A stretch of 64,000 nt of DNA from Candidatus Abyssobacteria bacterium SURF_5. GTDB taxonomy: Bacteria > Abyssobacteria > SURF-5. The stretch is taken from NCBI GenBank assembly GCA_003598085.1, contig QZKU01000068.1, positions 1 to 64,000 on the forward strand. Reading direction: 5' to 3'. Made by a program: the position numbers and the translations under genes. The first letter of the stretch is position 1; each line of letters begins with the position of its first letter. This document shows, piece by piece, positions 53,357 through 62,735 of the stretch. The notes beneath the pieces were generated by a model that saw nothing but the letters and a program-made list of their open reading frames with translations, was not told the origin of the DNA and made no database searches.

Positions 53357-54598
53357 TCACCCCTTTCCACTGACGAGTCTGTCAAATACCTGTATCATTC
53401 GGTCGGCGAACTCGCCGTCGTTAATATGACAGTCTATCTCCTCGACTTCAATTCGCCTGTCCACATTTGCCTTCAAGGCCGAAATGAATGCTTCATCGGC
53501 CTCCGGATCAAACAAAGGAGCGCCTCTCCTGCTCGCCTCCGAAAAGCCGGCCCGCGGAATCAAAACAGCCACCGGACCTTTGGCCCTGTTCACGCGGTCC
53601 GCGATACTCTTTGCGATCAGTTCCATTTCCGCCTTGTTCGTTCTGAAAAGCACGATGTATTCGCCATGCATGGTCCAGGCCCGATCCTGATATTGCGCCG
53701 GGATCGACTCCTTTCCGGTTCCGGGCAGGATGTGCATGTCGAGGCCGCCCGGCGCTATTATCTGCGGCAGTCGCTTGTCGCTGGCGCTGTCCAGTCGCGT
53801 TCTGCGAATTTCCGGCGAACCCGCCAGCAGAGAAACCATCTCATCCGAATACAGAACCATCGGAACGGTCTCAAAGGAGGTCAGATCAATTACCGCCGTG
53901 ACGGAGCCCTGGTTAATGAGTTCGTCCAACTCGGTCGTTTTGGCGTGAAAAACAATGCTTTCTATCCCTCGCTTCTCAAGATGGGCTATGACATTCTGGA
54001 CAGCCGGCGTCGTGACCCCAAGAGCGGTTATGCCGACCACCATTTTTTTCTCTGTATCCGCCAGTTCCTGCTCGACCATTCCAACCATCGCACCGGCAGC
54101 GTTGGATAAGGTCTTCTTCACAATCCTGTTCAGGCCGACGAGATCGATTGGCGACTGCATTACGGTTATATCGGCTTCGCCAATGGGAGCCAGAGCTGCA
54201 TAGGTCGTTACTATCAACTTCGGGACACCAATCGGCAGTTTTTTCATGGCCGCGGCGCCCAACATCGCCCCGGTGCTGCCGCCAAGGCTCATGATGCCGT
54301 CCAACTCCCCCGTCGCATGCAGATGTTCTGCTATCTTCGCCACGCCCTCCGCCATCACCTTGGTCGCTTCATATCTGTCGGCTCCCCTCTTGGCGGCGGC
54401 AATCAATTCCTCCAGCTTCTTGCCGCCCTCCTCAGCAATCATTTCGCGTGGAATATCCGATCGGCATCGGGGGCTTCCAACAACACCGGCATCGGCAATC
54501 AGCGTCCTATGTCCTTTCTTTACAATGAGTTCCCTCAGAAATTCAACCTCATCTCCCCTCGTATCGAGAGTGGCAACAATGAGTATGGTTTTCCCCAC
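53357..54598 (-). CDS. UPF0261/Tm-1-like ATP-binding protein
   Basis: 413 residues from GTG 54598, chosen because GGGAGGAAG precedes it and the protein then starts VGKTILIVATLDTRGDE as the family does; an ATG at 54637 is less likely. LGGSTGAMLGAAAM and the two-lobed Rossmann-like layout match PF06792. The N-terminal half of tomato Tm-1 belongs to this family and binds ATP, but no enzymatic reaction is established. It is coupled (3 nt) to the PF09370 partner, recreating Tm-1 as two genes. Confidence 0.87.
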   Translation of the reverse strand: MGKTILIVATLDTRGDEVEFLRELIVKKGHRTLIADAGVVGSPRCRSDIPREMIAEEGGKKLEELIAAAKRGADRYEATKVMAEGVAKIAEHLHATGELDGIMSLGGSTGAMLGAAAMKKLPIGVPKLIVTTYAALAPIGEADITVMQSPIDLVGLNRIVKKTLSNAAGAMVGMVEQELADTEKKMVVGITALGVTTPAVQNVIAHLEKRGIESIVFHAKTTELDELINQGSVTAVIDLTSFETVPMVLYSDEMVSLLAGSPEIRRTRLDSASDKRLPQIIAPGGLDMHILPGTGKESIPAQYQDRAWTMHGEYIVLFRTNKAEMELIAKSIADRVNRAKGPVAVLIPRAGFSEASRRGAPLFDPEADEAFISALKANVDRRIEVEEIDCHINDGEFADRMIQVFDRLVSGKG

Positions 54599-54841
54599 TA
54601 CGCTTCCTCCCAATTCCGGCATCACTGCATGCACCACATGATCTTATATTTCCCAAAGAATTCGGCCAAAGTATATACCATTCCCTCTCCCAACTCCAAA
54701 TCAAGTGCGTGCAGGATGAAATCTGGAAACCTGAGCAATCGGCGATTCTTGGAAGTAAACAGTCGCTGATGGCTTGAGATGAAGAAAAGAAAAGGGGCAA
54801 GGATCGCTCCCTGCCCTTGATTCATATGGAAGAGGCTTCCT

Positions 54842-56020
54842 CTATACCCGCTCGAAAATTGACGCGGGTGCCTGTGCGCCACCGGTGCACAGGGTAACCA
54901 GTGCATACTTCGCCTTTCGGCGGATAAGCTCATTGATAGCTGTAACGGTAAGGCGGCAACCGGAATTTCCTACCGGGTGGCCAAGGGCCATTGCACCCCC
55001 ATTCACGTTCAGCTTTTCCATCGGGGCTTTCAGATGCTTGGCCCACGCCAGCGGAACGGGCGCGAACGCCTCATTCACTTCAAAAATGTCGATGTCACTC
55101 ATTTTCATTCCGGCTTTTTCAAGAACTTTGGGCGTGGCTGAAAGCGGGCCCGTCAGCATCAGCACCGGATCGGAGCCGACGACGGCATTCGCGACCACCC
55201 GCGCCATTGGAGTCAGACCCAAGTCGTTCACTTTTTGTTCGCTCATCAGCACGACTGCCGACGCTCCGTCAGTAACAGGACTTGAAATTCCGGCCGTGAT
55301 CCAGTCCGTCCCGAGTACCGGCTTGAGAGCCGCCAGCTTGTCCAGATTGGTGTCCGGACGGATGGTTTCGTCCGTATCGCGGATAATCTCGGCCCCCTCA
55401 CCGTCAAGCCCTTTCGTCGGCATAATTTCATTTTTGAAATGCCCGTTAAGAGTCGCGGTATGCGCCTTGGTGTGACTTGCAACGGCGAATTCGTCGCACA
55501 TTTTCTTCGTTATACCAAATGTTTCCGCTATAGCCTGAGCCGCCTGCGCCTGGTTGTAGAGCTTGCCTTTCACTCGTTCGAACAGGTATGGGCCGTAGGG
55601 GTCGCCCTGCGGCCGTCCATCGGGCAAGGTGCCGCCAACGTCGGAGCCGATGGGATACTTGCTCATCAATTCGATGCCGCTCGCGATCCCGACATCGATC
55701 ATACCGGTCGCGATCATCGAGGAGCAGATCTGCAGAGCGGAAAGACTGCTGCCGCACTGCCTGTTGACAGAAATTCCCGGCACGTGCTCGGGAAATTTCG
55801 AGGCAAAGACCCCCGTGCGGGCGATAGTGAACCCCTGCTCGCCCACCTGATAGACCGTTCCGGTCACAACTTCCTCTACAAGGGCGGGATCGAGATGTAT
55901 CCGCCCAACGACCTCATCCAGCATCGCCCCCAGCAATTCCGGAGCTTTCCATTCACGAAGGTATCCGTTTCTGCGACCGACAGGGGTACGCGCCGCACTG
56001 ACCATAAAGACGTTATGCAT
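54842..56020 (-). CDS. thiolase (acetyl-CoA acetyltransferase family)
   Basis: 392 residues from ATG 56020 with AAGGAGAA upstream. Catalytic Cys89 in VNRQCGSSLSALQ, the His in ALGHPVGNSGCR (about 352) and the second Cys in TLCTGGAQAPAS; the latter is normally CxGGGQG, so the loop is slightly altered. It condenses or cleaves acyl-CoA. It is the first gene behind the palindromic promoter; the UPF0261 gene follows after a 243-nt gap, so they may or may not share a transcript. Confidence 0.92.
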   Translation of the reverse strand: MHNVFMVSAARTPVGRRNGYLREWKAPELLGAMLDEVVGRIHLDPALVEEVVTGTVYQVGEQGFTIARTGVFASKFPEHVPGISVNRQCGSSLSALQICSSMIATGMIDVGIASGIELMSKYPIGSDVGGTLPDGRPQGDPYGPYLFERVKGKLYNQAQAAQAIAETFGITKKMCDEFAVASHTKAHTATLNGHFKNEIMPTKGLDGEGAEIIRDTDETIRPDTNLDKLAALKPVLGTDWITAGISSPVTDGASAVVLMSEQKVNDLGLTPMARVVANAVVGSDPVLMLTGPLSATPKVLEKAGMKMSDIDIFEVNEAFAPVPLAWAKHLKAPMEKLNVNGGAMALGHPVGNSGCRLTVTAINELIRRKAKYALVTLCTGGAQAPASIFERV

Positions 56021-56099
56021 TCTGAGTTCTCCTTGCTTGCCTTGCCACAAATATCCCAAAAATAGTACAATTACGGGCGTAATCCAACCTCTTCGAGGA

Positions 56100-56117
56100 C
56101 ATTGATTATAATCAATG
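56100..56117. promoter_or_regulatory. 18-bp perfect palindrome over the thiolase -10 box
   Basis: CATTGATTATAATCAATG is a perfect inverted repeat without spacer and contains the TATAAT of the thiolase promoter. A dimeric repressor (for example of TetR or MarR type) bound here would block transcription. No cognate regulator gene lies in the window. Confidence 0.6.
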
Positions 56118-56133
56118 ATTTCTGGCGAATCAA
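56105..56133 (-). promoter_or_regulatory. sigma-70 promoter of the thiolase gene
   Basis: Minus strand TTGATT (56133-56128), 17 nt, TATAAT (56110-56105). The start near 56098 is about 78 nt before the ATG at 56020. Confidence 0.72.
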
Positions 56134-56163
56134 GGAGAACCCCCCCGCGGCTTAAATTTACAA

Positions 56164-56193
56164 TTGACTCTTTTCATCTTTTTTTGATATCCT
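56164..56193 (+). promoter_or_regulatory. weak promoter, possibly giving a leaderless transcript
   Basis: TTGACT (56164-56169), 18 nt, TATCCT (56188-56193). The start would fall at about 56200, directly at the ATG at 56201, which has no ribosome site. Either the message is leaderless or this is not the promoter. Confidence 0.35.
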
Positions 56194-56200
56194 AATACAT

Positions 56201-57262
56201 ATGGTATTGACGCCTGATCAAAAAAGAAGAATCGCGGAGCTTGACTCTCAAGTACCGCCTGAAGAAGAAAAGCAAGAACCTCATCTCCAGCCCCTACTCG
56301 GCAGATTCAAGGAATTAACCCTGAAACTCCGCGCAAGGGCTGGCAGTCCCACTTTTTTTAAAGCTTTAATAATCATAGTTGCTGTTGCGGTAGCCGGTTA
56401 TTTCTTTAGAGAATATCAACTGCACAGGCTAAACTTCAAGAAAATCATAGAGAGTCAGAATCCTGTTCAAGGGTTCATTTCTGCGATCGAGGAGCAGAAG
56501 AGAAAGAACGACCTCGTTGATCAGGCGCGAGCCGAGTTTTTGGGAGGCGATTACGCGCAAGCGCTCGCTACCGCCGCTTCGGTGACTGATATAGATAATA
56601 AGGATTCACGGGCGCAGAATCTGCTTGATATCGCATCGGATGCAGCGGTTCAAAGAGCAAACCGTGAATTCGATACGGGAGAAGTCGAGGCGGCACTCGC
56701 GGACGTGCGGCTCGCCATGAAGTATCGCCCCCAACATGAGGGAGCTCAGCAACTTTCGCTGAGAATCGCCGAGCGCCTGTACCGCGAGGCCCAGGCCCAT
56801 TATAGCAAGAACGAGTACGCCCCCCTGATCAAAAAAGCCAAGGAAGTGATCAAGATCAATCCTTCCGATATCGGGGCCTCCACGCTATTGCTGCGGACGA
56901 ATAACGAATTGCTGACACAGGCGGATGAACTTTTATACAAGAAACGGTTTTTTGAGGCTTTGGAGAAAGTGCGGCTTTCCCTCCAGATCGAGCCAACGAA
57001 TAGCCGCGCGCTTCGGCTGTTGAACCAGATATCACTATATGTCGAGACTCCCGACATCAAACTCCGCGGGATAACCAGATTCGGCAAAACTCCGTACGCC
57101 ATCGTCCAACTGCCGAACTCCAATCAGCCGACCTATGTCAAGAAAGGAGAAACCGTCCGAAACTTCAAACTGCTTGATATCGACCCCGACTCGAAAACCG
57201 CCAAATTCCTTCAAATCTACACGAAAGCGGAATTCGATATCAGCCTCTCAAAACCTGAATAG
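56201..57262 (+). CDS. single-pass membrane TPR protein with PilP/GspC-like C-terminal domain
   Basis: 353 residues: cytoplasmic N-terminus (about 1-55, Glu/Lys-rich), one membrane helix (about 57-70), TPR-like helical pairs (about 90-275, e.g. EFDTGEVEAALADVRLAMKY), then a small beta domain (about 285-350; YAIVQLPNSNQPTYVKKGET). The C-terminal part recalls the PilP/GspC homology-region fold that links inner- and outer-membrane secretion complexes. Function unknown; a role in envelope assembly is inference. Confidence 0.6.
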   Translation: MVLTPDQKRRIAELDSQVPPEEEKQEPHLQPLLGRFKELTLKLRARAGSPTFFKALIIIVAVAVAGYFFREYQLHRLNFKKIIESQNPVQGFISAIEEQKRKNDLVDQARAEFLGGDYAQALATAASVTDIDNKDSRAQNLLDIASDAAVQRANREFDTGEVEAALADVRLAMKYRPQHEGAQQLSLRIAERLYREAQAHYSKNEYAPLIKKAKEVIKINPSDIGASTLLLRTNNELLTQADELLYKKRFFEALEKVRLSLQIEPTNSRALRLLNQISLYVETPDIKLRGITRFGKTPYAIVQLPNSNQPTYVKKGETVRNFKLLDIDPDSKTAKFLQIYTKAEFDISLSKPE

Positions 57263-57362
57263 CTCTCCCAATTCGCGCGGGTTTCTTCTTCTTGATCACC
57301 GCGTTAATCGTTCTTCCTCAATCCCGATATGCCAAACATGATTCGGCTCATGAAGCCTATGA

Positions 57363-57391
57363 TTGACAGGAAAGCCTGTCTGTTGTAGAAT
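57363..57391 (+). promoter_or_regulatory. consensus sigma-70 promoter of the receptor operon with operator
   Basis: TTGACA (57363-57368), 17 nt, TAGAAT (57386-57391); start near 57398, about 100 nt before the GTG. An inverted repeat GACAGG-AAAG-CCTGTC (57365-57380) overlaps the -35 box and spacer and is a likely repressor site. Confidence 0.75.
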
Positions 57392-57500
57392 CCGGTAAGA
57401 TGTTGAACGGCAATGTGATGCTGAATCAGATTTCACGATGCTGTTGCCGGTGAACAGCGTATTTTTAAAAAATCAGGTCGCATACGAGGAGGACGCGCCG

Positions 57501-59492
57501 GTGAAGCCGAGACTAAAGCTGACTCTGATCGCCTTTTCGATAGTGTTGATATTTCTTTTACCGGTCAGAAATTCGGATGCCGAGAACGAGTTGGAAAATG
57601 AACAAACCGCCGCTCCGCTTCCTGAGGAAAGCGAGCAGGTCTTCCCCAAACGCGAACTGCTTTTTTTTGAAGAAATACCCATAGTCATCAGCGCCACGAG
57701 ACAAGAGCAACCCATCACCCAGTCGCCCTCCTCCATCAGCATAATAACGGCGGAAGACATCCGTCGCTCAAGCGCTACCACTGTTGTGGATCTCCTCCGG
57801 AGCGTGCCGGGGCTCGATGTCATGAGGATCACTCCCTCAGACGCCAGTGTCTCCGCCCGCGGTTTCAATGAACCGAGCAATAACGACATGCTCCTTCTTA
57901 TTGACGGCCGCTCGGCATATGTCGATTTCTTCGGGATTGTCGTCTGGGACGATTTGCCGATCGTACTTGAGGAGATTGATCGGATCGAGATAATCCGCGG
58001 CCCGGGGTCCGCCCTGTATGGCGCAAACGCATTTTCCGGAGTCATCAACATTATTACAAAATCGCCTGAACAGCTCAAGGGAACATCAGTCTCCGCGACA
58101 GCGGGTGAATTCCATACCAGAATCCTGTCCGTAACCAATGCCAATGTGTTCGACAACTGGAGCTACAAACTTGTCGCCGGATGGGACGAGGCAAATTCCT
58201 TCGAGGATTCCGGCGACAACGACCGCCGAACCTTCCGGGGTAACGTCCTGGTGAATTACAACTTCGACCCGACGCAACGAATCTATTTTTCGGCGGGGGG
58301 AACGGAAGGCACCGGCAATACTTTGACGCGTGTTGCTCAATTCGAGCGCGACGGGTTGAACGGTTTTGCGAAACTGAATTACGATTACGAAAATTGGAAG
58401 TTACAGACGTTTTACAACCTTATCGACATCGACGTTGAAGCCGACGATGAAAACGAGCGATCCATAATGAACAACGTCCTGGACTTCGAGCTCCAGCATT
58501 CGCTCTCTCCATGGGAAAAACACATGATCACGTGGGGAAGCAATTACCGCTTCAACAGCATAATCTCACATGAGATCATCGGAGACGACGAGGAAGAAAG
58601 TCTGTTTTCTCTCTTTGTTCAGGATCAGTACGCCATACAGGATGATATGACATTGACCGCCGGTCTTCGCTTCGACTCCCACCCGCTGACGGGGGTTCAT
58701 TTTTCTCCACGCGCAAGCATAGTCTACGAACCATGGCGCGATCATATCTTTCGCGCCTCCGTCGCCCGGGCTTTCCGAAATCCCTCATTTGTGGAATCAT
58801 ACCTGAATCTTACATTTGTAGAACCGCCGGTCACAGTGTTTAGCAGAGGGGACACAGACCTGGATGCCGAGGAAATGACTTCCTTTGAGATGGGATACCA
58901 GACTCGCCTGTTCGACAGCCGCCTCGAATTCAAGGTGGACACTTTCTACAATATCCTGGACGAAATTATCGAATTCAGGAAAGCGTCCTCGCCGGATCCA
59001 ACGACAATCCACCTGGAATTTTTCAATGCTGGAAAAGCAATCGCTTACGGCGGCGAGATCGGCCTGGTTTATCGTCCTGCAGCATGGTTTTCCACCTACT
59101 GCAATTATTCGTTTCAGGAACTGGAGGCTCGCAGCGACGGCGTCCAATTTCAGTTGAATGAAGAGGGAGAGAGGATAGAGTCGTCACCGCGACATAAATT
59201 CAACGCGGGCCTCTTTGCTTCTTCGGAAAGCGGTTGGAACGGCGCCGTAGAACTGAATCTTGTGAGCGAGGCGACCTTCGGATATCTTGACAGCGCTGCA
59301 GGCTTTGAGCCGGTCGAAACAGAACTGGACGATTATAGTCGCGTGGACGTCAGGATCGGCTATAGATTTACCAAGTACGACGTGGAGACCTCACTGATCA
59401 TCCAGAATGCGCTTAACGACGTGCATCGGGAGTTCCCGATCGGTGAACGCTTACAGCGGATAGTGCTCCTCGAAGTCTTCGGCCGTTTTTAA
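57501..59492 (+). CDS. TonB-dependent outer-membrane receptor
   Basis: 663 residues from GTG 57501, set by AGGAGG with 8-nt spacing; an ATG at 57438 is in frame but lacks a ribosome site. Signal peptide (LTLIAFSIVLIFLLPV, about 5-20), a TonB-box-like stretch (EIPIVISATR), plug domain (about 85-205: SVPGLDVMRI, RIEIIRGPGSALYGANA, GVINIITK) and a 22-strand barrel ending in Phe (LLEVFGRF). It imports a scarce ligand (metal chelate, cobalamin or oligosaccharide). It is 5 nt upstream of a periplasmic binding protein gene, which may receive the ligand. Confidence 0.9.
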   Translation: MKPRLKLTLIAFSIVLIFLLPVRNSDAENELENEQTAAPLPEESEQVFPKRELLFFEEIPIVISATRQEQPITQSPSSISIITAEDIRRSSATTVVDLLRSVPGLDVMRITPSDASVSARGFNEPSNNDMLLLIDGRSAYVDFFGIVVWDDLPIVLEEIDRIEIIRGPGSALYGANAFSGVINIITKSPEQLKGTSVSATAGEFHTRILSVTNANVFDNWSYKLVAGWDEANSFEDSGDNDRRTFRGNVLVNYNFDPTQRIYFSAGGTEGTGNTLTRVAQFERDGLNGFAKLNYDYENWKLQTFYNLIDIDVEADDENERSIMNNVLDFELQHSLSPWEKHMITWGSNYRFNSIISHEIIGDDEEESLFSLFVQDQYAIQDDMTLTAGLRFDSHPLTGVHFSPRASIVYEPWRDHIFRASVARAFRNPSFVESYLNLTFVEPPVTVFSRGDTDLDAEEMTSFEMGYQTRLFDSRLEFKVDTFYNILDEIIEFRKASSPDPTTIHLEFFNAGKAIAYGGEIGLVYRPAAWFSTYCNYSFQELEARSDGVQFQLNEEGERIESSPRHKFNAGLFASSESGWNGAVELNLVSEATFGYLDSAAGFEPVETELDDYSRVDVRIGYRFTKYDVETSLIIQNALNDVHREFPIGERLQRIVLLEVFGRF

Positions 59493-59497
59493 TTGAG

Positions 59498-60469
59498 ATG
59501 AATTTAATCGAAAAAATACTTGCTCTCATCGCTCTCGCAGTCGCGGCCGTTTCAGTTCCATTTGATGCGGCGGTTGCAGAAGATAAGGAATGCAGGATAG
59601 CGATTGTCAGAAGCTGGGACCTGCCCGAATATAATACCGCGCTGGAAGGATTCCTGGAAATATTGAACCAGCGGGATCTAACCTGCAAAACGCTAACCTA
59701 TAATCTGAAAGGCGGCGGAGAAGACGCACAGGCGATGTTGCATGAAATCCGCAGTTTCCGGGCTCAGTTGATCTTCACCGTCGGTTCGAGAGCGACCGCG
59801 CTGGTCTCCAAGAATGTGCGTGATATCCCGGTCGTCTTCTCGATGGTGCTGTATCCGGCGGCTAGCAGCTTCATCAAAAACATGGATCGTCCGGGAGCAA
59901 ATGTGACGGGAGCCGCAATAGACATTCCGATCGGAAATCAATTTCTACTTCTCTCACGTATCGTGCCGAATCTCAAGCGGGTTGGCGTCATGTACAGCCC
60001 CGAAGAAACCCAACTCGTTGTGGAGGAGGCCAAGCGGGTGGCTACTTCGATGGGACTGGAATTGATTACCGAACAGGTATCTTCGGAAACTGATGTCCCT
60101 GACGCATTGAAAAACCTTGAACGCCAGAATATTCAGGCGTTATGGTCGGTGGCGGACGGAAAAGTATTCTCTCCTCAATCCACCCGTTATATCATCGAGC
60201 AGGCGCTGCGAAAGGCTCTTCCTTTCATGGGCCCGCACAGAGGCTTCGCCCGCGCCGGCGCTCTCGTTGCGCTTACCCCCGATTATAAGGCAAATGGACG
60301 ACAGGCAGGCGAAATAGCAATCCGCGTATTAAAGGGAGCGAACCCATCATCAATTCCTGTGGCGACTCCGCGAGATATCGAATTGGCGATCAATCAACGC
60401 GTCGCCAACCACATCAGGCTCAGTATCCCTCCTTCCGTCCTTGAGGAATCGGATCAGGTTTTTGAGTAA
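59498..60469 (+). CDS. PF04392-type ABC substrate-binding protein
   Basis: 323 residues: signal peptide (about 1-27), then a two-lobed periplasmic-binding fold with IAIVRSWDLPEYNTALEGF, IFTVGSRATALVSKNV, PVVFSMVLYPA and VGVMYSPEET, the PF04392 pattern. No permease or ATPase genes adjoin it, so it may deliver ligand elsewhere or act as a sensor component. Its 3' end overlaps the convergent YfhO-type gene by 50 nt. Confidence 0.85.
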   Translation: MNLIEKILALIALAVAAVSVPFDAAVAEDKECRIAIVRSWDLPEYNTALEGFLEILNQRDLTCKTLTYNLKGGGEDAQAMLHEIRSFRAQLIFTVGSRATALVSKNVRDIPVVFSMVLYPAASSFIKNMDRPGANVTGAAIDIPIGNQFLLLSRIVPNLKRVGVMYSPEETQLVVEEAKRVATSMGLELITEQVSSETDVPDALKNLERQNIQALWSVADGKVFSPQSTRYIIEQALRKALPFMGPHRGFARAGALVALTPDYKANGRQAGEIAIRVLKGANPSSIPVATPRDIELAINQRVANHIRLSIPPSVLEESDQVFE

Positions 60470-62708
60470 GCCCAGGGCCGCTTCGCAGAAGCATAAGCGC
60501 CAAACCTAACCAGCATGCGCCTCCAACACAGGAAACAACGGCGCCGGCAACCAGACTCTTCGGCTCGAAGTTGATCTCGACGGTATGCCTGCCTCCGGGG
60601 ACGGCAACTGCCTGAAAAATATAATTCGCCCGAAGTATTCTTGCTTTCCGCCCGTCGATCATCGCCTGCCAGCCGGGATAGTAACTGTTCGTTACAACCA
60701 GCAAAGCATCAGCCTGTGCTTCCGTCTCAATAAGAACCCGGCTTTCCGTACTCTCAAGAATCCTCGCCCCCTCATCCACGCCGATCTCGCCCGCAAGGGC
60801 GGCAAGACCCGGGTCTTCTTCGAGTATCACCTCGGAAGCAGGCTCAAAATCATCTTGTAATGCCGAGAGCACTGCATCCGGCGGTATGGTTCTAAAACGG
60901 CGAACGAGAAATGCACGAGCCAGGGGCTTGAGCGGCATCAGGTTGATCGATACGCCTGTGCGGTCGCTCAACGGCGGATTGAACGGACGCCCATGCTGAT
61001 CCCGCTGATAAATAACACTGTACTTAACGCCACACAGCGAAGCAATTTCCGGCTTCTCCAGCAGCGGAAGAAATTCCACATGTTGCAGCAGGGGAAATGG
61101 ATGATGCCCGCCAGCCGATTCCAGTCCAAACAAAGCAAAATAATTCGTATGTGCCGTGTTGTAAACCATGATCCTGGCATCGCGTGCCTTTTCTTCCAGG
61201 AGACGGGCCGCCTCATCTTTGACAAACAAATCGTCCACCCGAGCAGCAGAAAAGCTCCCTCCGTAATGCAGCCCGAGATCGAGCGCAAGCAGCACAATAA
61301 GAAACCAGGCGGAGTAACGGCTCAGGCGCCGGGAAAAAAACAGGAAATAGGCGAGGAAGATCGATGCCGCGGCGCTCGCGAGTGAAAACCATATTTTGTA
61401 ATCGACGTCCGCCCACCGCAAGTCAGAGGCTCTTGCTGCCGCGGCGAGTCCGACAACCAAAACAATGGTTACCACTCCGAAAAGCAGAATGGCTTTTTTG
61501 CCGGCCGATTTGATGGAAACGGCGAATGCGCCGCCCGCCAATGCGAAGACAGAGAGGTTAAAGAGAATCGCGGCCCGGAACGGCCCGCGGAATTCGCGAA
61601 CTAACGGCAGATCGGCCAGAAGGATCGAAATCCGGGTGTTCCCTCCCAGAGAATACGTGATTGAGAGCACTCCCAGCGCTACGAAAAAATACTTGCGGCT
61701 ATCTTTCCAGAAAACGGTTGAAAAAGAAGCAAGAATAATTGGAATGATCCCAAAATAGCACAAGCCCTCTCCCGAAGGTATAAGATAATTAAGCAACTGT
61801 TCAGGTTGCGCCCCCCAAACACGGAACCAGTCGAAATCGGAAGAACGCAGGCTGAGACGGCTGTATTCCCATTGGGGCGCCAGTTGGATGCCGGCAAGAG
61901 CAAGCCCGATTGCGACGGCAGATGCGAATCCGAGGGACAACAGCAGGCGCTGCTTGATCGATTGCGGATAGAGAAGCAGGAAACCGGCGTACGCCGCTGC
62001 GGCCGCCATCGTATAGAAGGCAAATTGTACGCCCCCGGAAAGCGACTGGAGCGAAAAGACGATCGGAAGAAACAGGAGGTAAGCCGGCCTCAATCCGGAC
62101 GCGAAAGCGGCCTCAACAAAATAAAAGACGACCGGCGTCAGAAGCATTGCCCGTATGTTCAGAGCATCTCCGATCAGCACCGAATTGAGGAAAAAGATGT
62201 TCCAGAACCAGAGCGAACCGAACGTCGCGCCCAACCGGCTGCCGACCAGGCGCCTGAAAAAGAGAAATGAGAACACCTGCGCGAGAATCAGGTGGATCAG
62301 CAAATCCCAGTTGAACGCCGTCGGCAACGGCAGGTTGGCCGCCGCGAATAATAGATCCGGCGGATAGAAAGGCGTAGCCAAAAAGGAACCGAGCAGGGGC
62401 ATTCCGCAGTATATGTACGGCATCCACAGCGGAAGGTGTCCCCTGTGCAGGAGATCATAGGATACCTTCCTGAAGAGGTACACACTTCGACGGATGTCCA
62501 ATTCGCCGTATATAAGGCTGTCGGTCCACAGCAGTGATCGAAAGTAAAACAGGAGCACCGCGACAAACACCAGGATTATGCACCAGTCGATTCTGCCGAG
62601 ACGGCGGGTGTTCGCGCGAGAATCCTCCTCATGCGGAATTCCTTCCCGGAGAGGAGGCGTGCCCTCAGGAAGCGCAGAAACAGAAGGAAGTTGATCCGGT
62701 TCTTTCAT
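60420..62708 (-). CDS. YfhO-type membrane protein
   Basis: 762 residues with about 12-13 membrane helices and a periplasmic C-terminal domain containing NSYYPGWQAMIDGRKARI and AVPGGRHTVEINFEP, the hallmark of YfhO proteins, followed by a last helix. YfhO is required for glycosylation of lipoteichoic acid in Gram-positives and is a GT-C relative; here a glycan-modifying role in the envelope is likely. It lies 27 nt downstream of the M28 peptidase gene. The overlap with the binding-protein gene at its 3' end gives a 50-nt antisense zone. Confidence 0.8.
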   Translation of the reverse strand: MKEPDQLPSVSALPEGTPPLREGIPHEEDSRANTRRLGRIDWCIILVFVAVLLFYFRSLLWTDSLIYGELDIRRSVYLFRKVSYDLLHRGHLPLWMPYIYCGMPLLGSFLATPFYPPDLLFAAANLPLPTAFNWDLLIHLILAQVFSFLFFRRLVGSRLGATFGSLWFWNIFFLNSVLIGDALNIRAMLLTPVVFYFVEAAFASGLRPAYLLFLPIVFSLQSLSGGVQFAFYTMAAAAAYAGFLLLYPQSIKQRLLLSLGFASAVAIGLALAGIQLAPQWEYSRLSLRSSDFDWFRVWGAQPEQLLNYLIPSGEGLCYFGIIPIILASFSTVFWKDSRKYFFVALGVLSITYSLGGNTRISILLADLPLVREFRGPFRAAILFNLSVFALAGGAFAVSIKSAGKKAILLFGVVTIVLVVGLAAAARASDLRWADVDYKIWFSLASAAASIFLAYFLFFSRRLSRYSAWFLIVLLALDLGLHYGGSFSAARVDDLFVKDEAARLLEEKARDARIMVYNTAHTNYFALFGLESAGGHHPFPLLQHVEFLPLLEKPEIASLCGVKYSVIYQRDQHGRPFNPPLSDRTGVSINLMPLKPLARAFLVRRFRTIPPDAVLSALQDDFEPASEVILEEDPGLAALAGEIGVDEGARILESTESRVLIETEAQADALLVVTNSYYPGWQAMIDGRKARILRANYIFQAVAVPGGRHTVEINFEPKSLVAGAVVSCVGGACWLGLALMLLRSGPGLTQKPDPIPQGRKEGY

Positions 62709-62735
62709 GCATCTTAGGCGACAGCCATATTCCTC

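Noticed and set aside
54770-54841. Rho-independent terminator after the thiolase gene (GGGGCA ... TGCCC)
   Set aside because: The stem is short and imperfect and lacks a T-run on the minus strand.
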